Part shown: positions 60,833-64,000 of the stretch, in pieces | Numbering within the stretch: the first letter of the stretch is position 1 | Layout: each line of letters begins with the position of its first letter | NCBI GenBank assembly: GCA_020747065.1 | Contig: JAGMVK010000026.1 | Span: forward strand, 62,001 to 126,000 | Origin: Cadophora sp. MPI-SDFR-AT-0126 | Lineage: Eukaryota > Ascomycota > Leotiomycetes > Helotiales > Ploettnerulaceae | Direction: 5' to 3' | DNA length: 64,000 nt | The notes under the pieces: model-generated | What the model was told of the DNA's origin: nothing | Database searches by the model: none | What the model saw: the letters and a program-made list of their open reading frames with translations, nothing else | Program-made: the position numbers and the translations under genes

Positions 60833-62057
60833 TATGAATGTGTACCGCTTGCCTCTTTTTGACGATAGGAGACAACGACCGGGGAAATGCGAGGAGGTTC
60901 TCAATGATTATTGTTCATCAGCTGGTTGAGTCGTTGAATTATTGAACTTGATGAACCTTATAAGGACCAGCCTGACGAACGCCTGGACCTTCTTGGACCT
61001 TTCGACCACGTGACGGCTAGCGCGCACGTGCGTGCTACCCGTCTCCTTCCCCAATGCCGTCACCGGGGCAGGACAGGATGGACGAAGTCTGTCAGAAACT
61101 GGCGCAAGGCGTGTCTTCTGGCGTGTCTAGAGCACAATAAGCTTTTTTGCGACTGGAGCGGCTTTGGCTGAATTCGAGGACGTCGAGTTCGTAACTGAAA
61201 CTGAAATATATTGGATTGTTAATTATTTTGTAGATCCAGAGTCTGTCTCTATCTCCACAACTCTGCCGATTCAAGACGGTCGACGGGTGCATTCAAGGAT
61301 CTGCTCAGACTGCAAATCTTGAAAATCTAGCAACGATAAGACAGGGAATCCGATCCGCGAGAACCTGAAACGGAATAAGACAAGGACATCGGACATATTC
61401 AATTTTTGTTGAATGCTAACTGTCACTTTGTGATCTCCTTGTGACTGACTAGCTTGCCATTTATTCCGCTTGCCTCACGAACTGGATGGCATTTTGCATT
61501 TCAAAGTGGCTTGAAATAATATTCCGAGAAATCTGAGGCTTCATCTGCTCATGTTCGAATTATTTACTCTTTCTATAACAACAGAAAACTATCTAACGGC
61601 TAATATGTGTATTTGTACTGACTATGGGCCCCTCGATCTGCTGAAAATAGCTTCTGTTTGTGCTCCTTAGAGCCAAGAAAAGGTACCCAGTAACCTCAGA
61701 CTTCATGAAAATATCTGAAGCAAGTAACAATAGGCTTTGTCGTAGCTCTTCATTGAACCATTCATGAAAGAACAAAGAATCCAAGAAACGACTCCTTGTC
61801 ATATCCCTAGTTCTTTCATGGTAACCAGTGGTATGCTTTTTGATCAAAGAAATAACCGATTGTGCAACCAGAACACGAAATGTTTCAATGAAACAGGTTG
61901 TCCGGGAAATGGAATACCAAGAGCTTATAGTTTCAAATCATATTTATAATTACCGATAACTTTCCCTGATTTTGATTGTTTTGACTGTAGAACCCTCTCT
62001 TTCGATTCCAACATCGAGTTCAACCACTCAGGACAACTATCAGCTTGGATTCTGACG
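60833..62057. other. Intergenic region upstream of the amidoligase-like gene
   Basis: About 1.2 kb. Several short open frames (for example 61593-61847 minus) have no recognisable features. No gene is supported. Confidence 0.45.
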
Positions 62058-63149
62058 ATGTCTCAACTAAAGTTCCGTATAACTATGGATTTCCACATCT
62101 CGTTCAAAGAGCCTTCTGCGAAATCTTTGACAGACGGCAAGTATTGCGAAGGATCAGTCGCATTGTTCGCCGAAATTGAAGGTAAGATCCGCGCCTTGGG
62201 CCTTCCCACTTTAGCCGTTATCGAAGATGAAAATTATCTGGATATCGCCTCAGGTACTTCCTTGATGGAGATATATCCTGGTCCCCTGAACGAATTTAAA
62301 TATTGGATTGTACGCAATCCTCCCAACGAAGAATTGTTCCCTCCGAACTGCAATACCTTCAACAAAGTCTGTCTCTGGACACCATGGCTCATAAACTCGG
62401 CAGAATCTATCAGCAGTCTTCAGAAAGTTTTCCAAATGTTGGAAAACGAATACGAGGTCTTTTTCTCGTTGAATTGGATAACGAATGATTGTGTGATGGA
62501 AGTTCACGTCGCTCAGGCTATCGGAGAATGTGACCTGCAGCATGTCAAAAATACGATGGCATTTCTGTGGGCATTTGAAGAGAAGCTCGACGGGCTACAT
62601 GAAGCTCGAGAACCCGTTGAAGGTCATACCAAGTGGACTCATCGTCAGTCAGTTCGCGATAACTGTACGCTATCGTGGTCGGACTGTCTGAGACCATTGA
62701 CTAGAGAACAGGAGGTGGATAGAGTCTTCGCTTGCAAATCAACAGAAGAGATCTATGATTTGACAGTCCATCCAGATCCATGGGGAAGCTTGGTCTACGG
62801 TATAGACAGAAAGAGCACCACTGAGAACAATTGTCTCGTCCAAGGATTCAAGTTCGAGCAAGAACGTCCCAGTTTGGATGTCGACAGAATTGAGAACTGG
62901 CTCAAGGTTTGTTTCGGCATTGTTAGTTTCACCACGAACGAGAAATCCACTGTTGATATACGACGCTTCATCATGTCTCGTATGGAAGATAAGACCTACA
63001 CGCCTTTCATTCTCTTGACTGATATAGGGTTACAAGAGCAAGCTGAGTACTACCGAGCTGTAGTTCTTGGGAGAGGCAGTCGCTGGATGCAGAAGTCGAT
63101 GCTGTATTGTCCTTTGCTGACTCTAAATGACGATACATTGAATGATTGA
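62058..63149 (+). CDS. Amidoligase-like protein of unknown function
   Basis: A single exon of 363 aa; the ATG at 62058 is preceded by GACG, and an alternative ATG in frame lies at 62085. The layout resembles the fungal amidoligase family: an N-terminal strand (FRITMDFHISF), a central NEYEVFFSLNWITNDCVMEV segment corresponding to the 'C-x-HVHV' block, and ECDLQHVKNTMAFLWAFEEK after it. Here the usual HVH is reduced to EVH, so catalysis is uncertain. The genuine paralogue at 50001-51116 is broken. Family members are ATP-dependent amide-bond-forming enzymes; the substrate of fungal members is unknown. The single-exon structure and position among HET genes suggest a lineage-specific, expanding family. 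Confidence 0.55.
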   Translation: MSQLKFRITMDFHISFKEPSAKSLTDGKYCEGSVALFAEIEGKIRALGLPTLAVIEDENYLDIASGTSLMEIYPGPLNEFKYWIVRNPPNEELFPPNCNTFNKVCLWTPWLINSAESISSLQKVFQMLENEYEVFFSLNWITNDCVMEVHVAQAIGECDLQHVKNTMAFLWAFEEKLDGLHEAREPVEGHTKWTHRQSVRDNCTLSWSDCLRPLTREQEVDRVFACKSTEEIYDLTVHPDPWGSLVYGIDRKSTTENNCLVQGFKFEQERPSLDVDRIENWLKVCFGIVSFTTNEKSTVDIRRFIMSRMEDKTYTPFILLTDIGLQEQAEYYRAVVLGRGSRWMQKSMLYCPLLTLNDDTLND

Positions 63150-63877
63150 ACGTATTCATTGTTCGTACCGGGCTCCAAATAGAGCCTTTACCTTGATATA
63201 CCGTCTAGCTCCCCGTCTCTATATAAAAGTATCACATAGTATAAAATACGTCAAAGCTTTGCAAACCTTTAAACACACAGAAACGAATTACACTCTTAGT
63301 CATCTCCGAATCCTTAATGCTTCTTGATTAGTTTTTCAACAGACCTCTATTTGTAAAGTCTGTCACTGCGTATCGGAAAAACATGCGTGTCGGAAAATTT
63401 AACCGGTACGTTGATTTTAAGTATTATTAAATCCTTGCATTATAAAACATCTCTTACTATTCTTTAAAAGTTTAAGATTAGAAATTAACGAAATTAATTG
63501 GACGTTGCGCTATAAATTTATATATAAGAGCGCAAAATTAAGGAATAGTGGGGGGTAACTTAGAAATTTAAAGTAGTATCGCTTAAATCTCATAACTAAA
63601 AGAAGTTATGTAAAAAATTGTAGGCTCCACGAAAACCTACCCCATTACCCCGCCACCCCACCAAATTTGCGCGTTGCGTTCAGCATCCATTTATTTGCAC
63701 GGTAGCAATTGCCCACAGCAGATATTCATCAAGTTTGTAAGAGGCACAAATGAAGAAGAGAAGACTTTGAATTTGCCAGTCGTGCCTTGCGGCCGACTCT
63801 TTAGATCATCCCACGGTAATCTATGTTCTGAATACTTCCAGGAGAGATCTGCTCGTCCTCCCCTTCTTCGAGGCTCC
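63150..63877. other. AT-rich intergenic region near the right edge
   Basis: The part from about 63300 to 63660 is strongly AT-rich and resembles decayed repeat DNA. No gene is supported. Confidence 0.5.
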
Positions 63878-64000
63878 TCACTCCAAAATAGTCATCTCAT
63901 CAAAGACAAAAGTAGTGATGTTTATCCCCGTAACTGCATCTGCAACACCAACAGTATAATTACCCACCACCTCATACACTTCGTCTCCCTCCTCCATGCC
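63878..64000 (-). CDS. Last codons of a gene entering from the right edge
   Basis: On the minus strand, a frame that is open at the window edge runs 40 codons to a TGA at 63880-63878, ending in VTGINITTFVFDEMTILE. The composition is protein-like. The start, introns and function lie outside the window, so no family can be named. Confidence 0.45.
   Translation of the reverse strand, partial: GMEEGDEVYEVVGNYTVGVADAVTGINITTFVFDEMTILE

Overview
This window comes from a filamentous ascomycete (Pezizomycotina). The genes carry many short introns (about 45-140 bp) with GT..AG ends and CTRAY-type branch points. The families present are typical of plant-associated moulds: HET proteins, a HET-NB-TPR receptor, Zn2Cys6 factors, P450s and a secreted pectin lyase. 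A Leotiomycete-like fungus is a guess only. All exon boundaries below were read by eye from splice motifs and frame continuity.

Left part (1-12 kb): the 3' end of a proline-rich gene interrupted by a 31-C tract; a Baeyer-Villiger-type flavin monooxygenase divergently paired with an NtaA/SnaA-type FMN monooxygenase; an UNC93-like MFS transporter; a HET-domain gene; and a decayed gene near 11 kb.

Centre (12.6-37.1 kb): a coherent oxidative/hydrolytic cluster. It holds a phenol 2-monooxygenase-like flavoprotein, a Zn2Cys6 transcription factor, two P450s (one resembling pisatin demethylase), a CocE/NonD hydrolase, a ThDP-dependent lyase/decarboxylase, an HSL-type alpha/beta hydrolase, an MFS exporter and a carotenoid/stilbene-cleaving dioxygenase. 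The palindrome TCCGCGGA occurs seven times between 15.8 and 35.1 kb and I saw it nowhere else in the window. In front of two genes it lies 155-156 bp upstream of the ATG; a one-mismatch copy lies 163 bp upstream of a third. I infer a co-regulated, probably undescribed cluster that oxidises and cleaves an aromatic compound such as a stilbene or phytoalexin, controlled by the resident Zn2Cys6 protein. A pectin lyase follows at 38.6 kb.

Right part (40-64 kb): housekeeping genes (a Yap1-binding-protein homologue and a carboxymuconolactone-decarboxylase-like gene) mixed with an allorecognition/defence-like neighbourhood. The latter holds two more HET genes, a HET-NB-TPR receptor with a stop codon directly after its P-loop and near-identical TPR repeats, an ankyrin-DUF2235 protein, and two amidoligase-like paralogues of which one is a pseudogene. 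AT-rich decayed DNA and a short dispersed repeat separate these genes. The right edge holds the last codons of a minus-strand gene.
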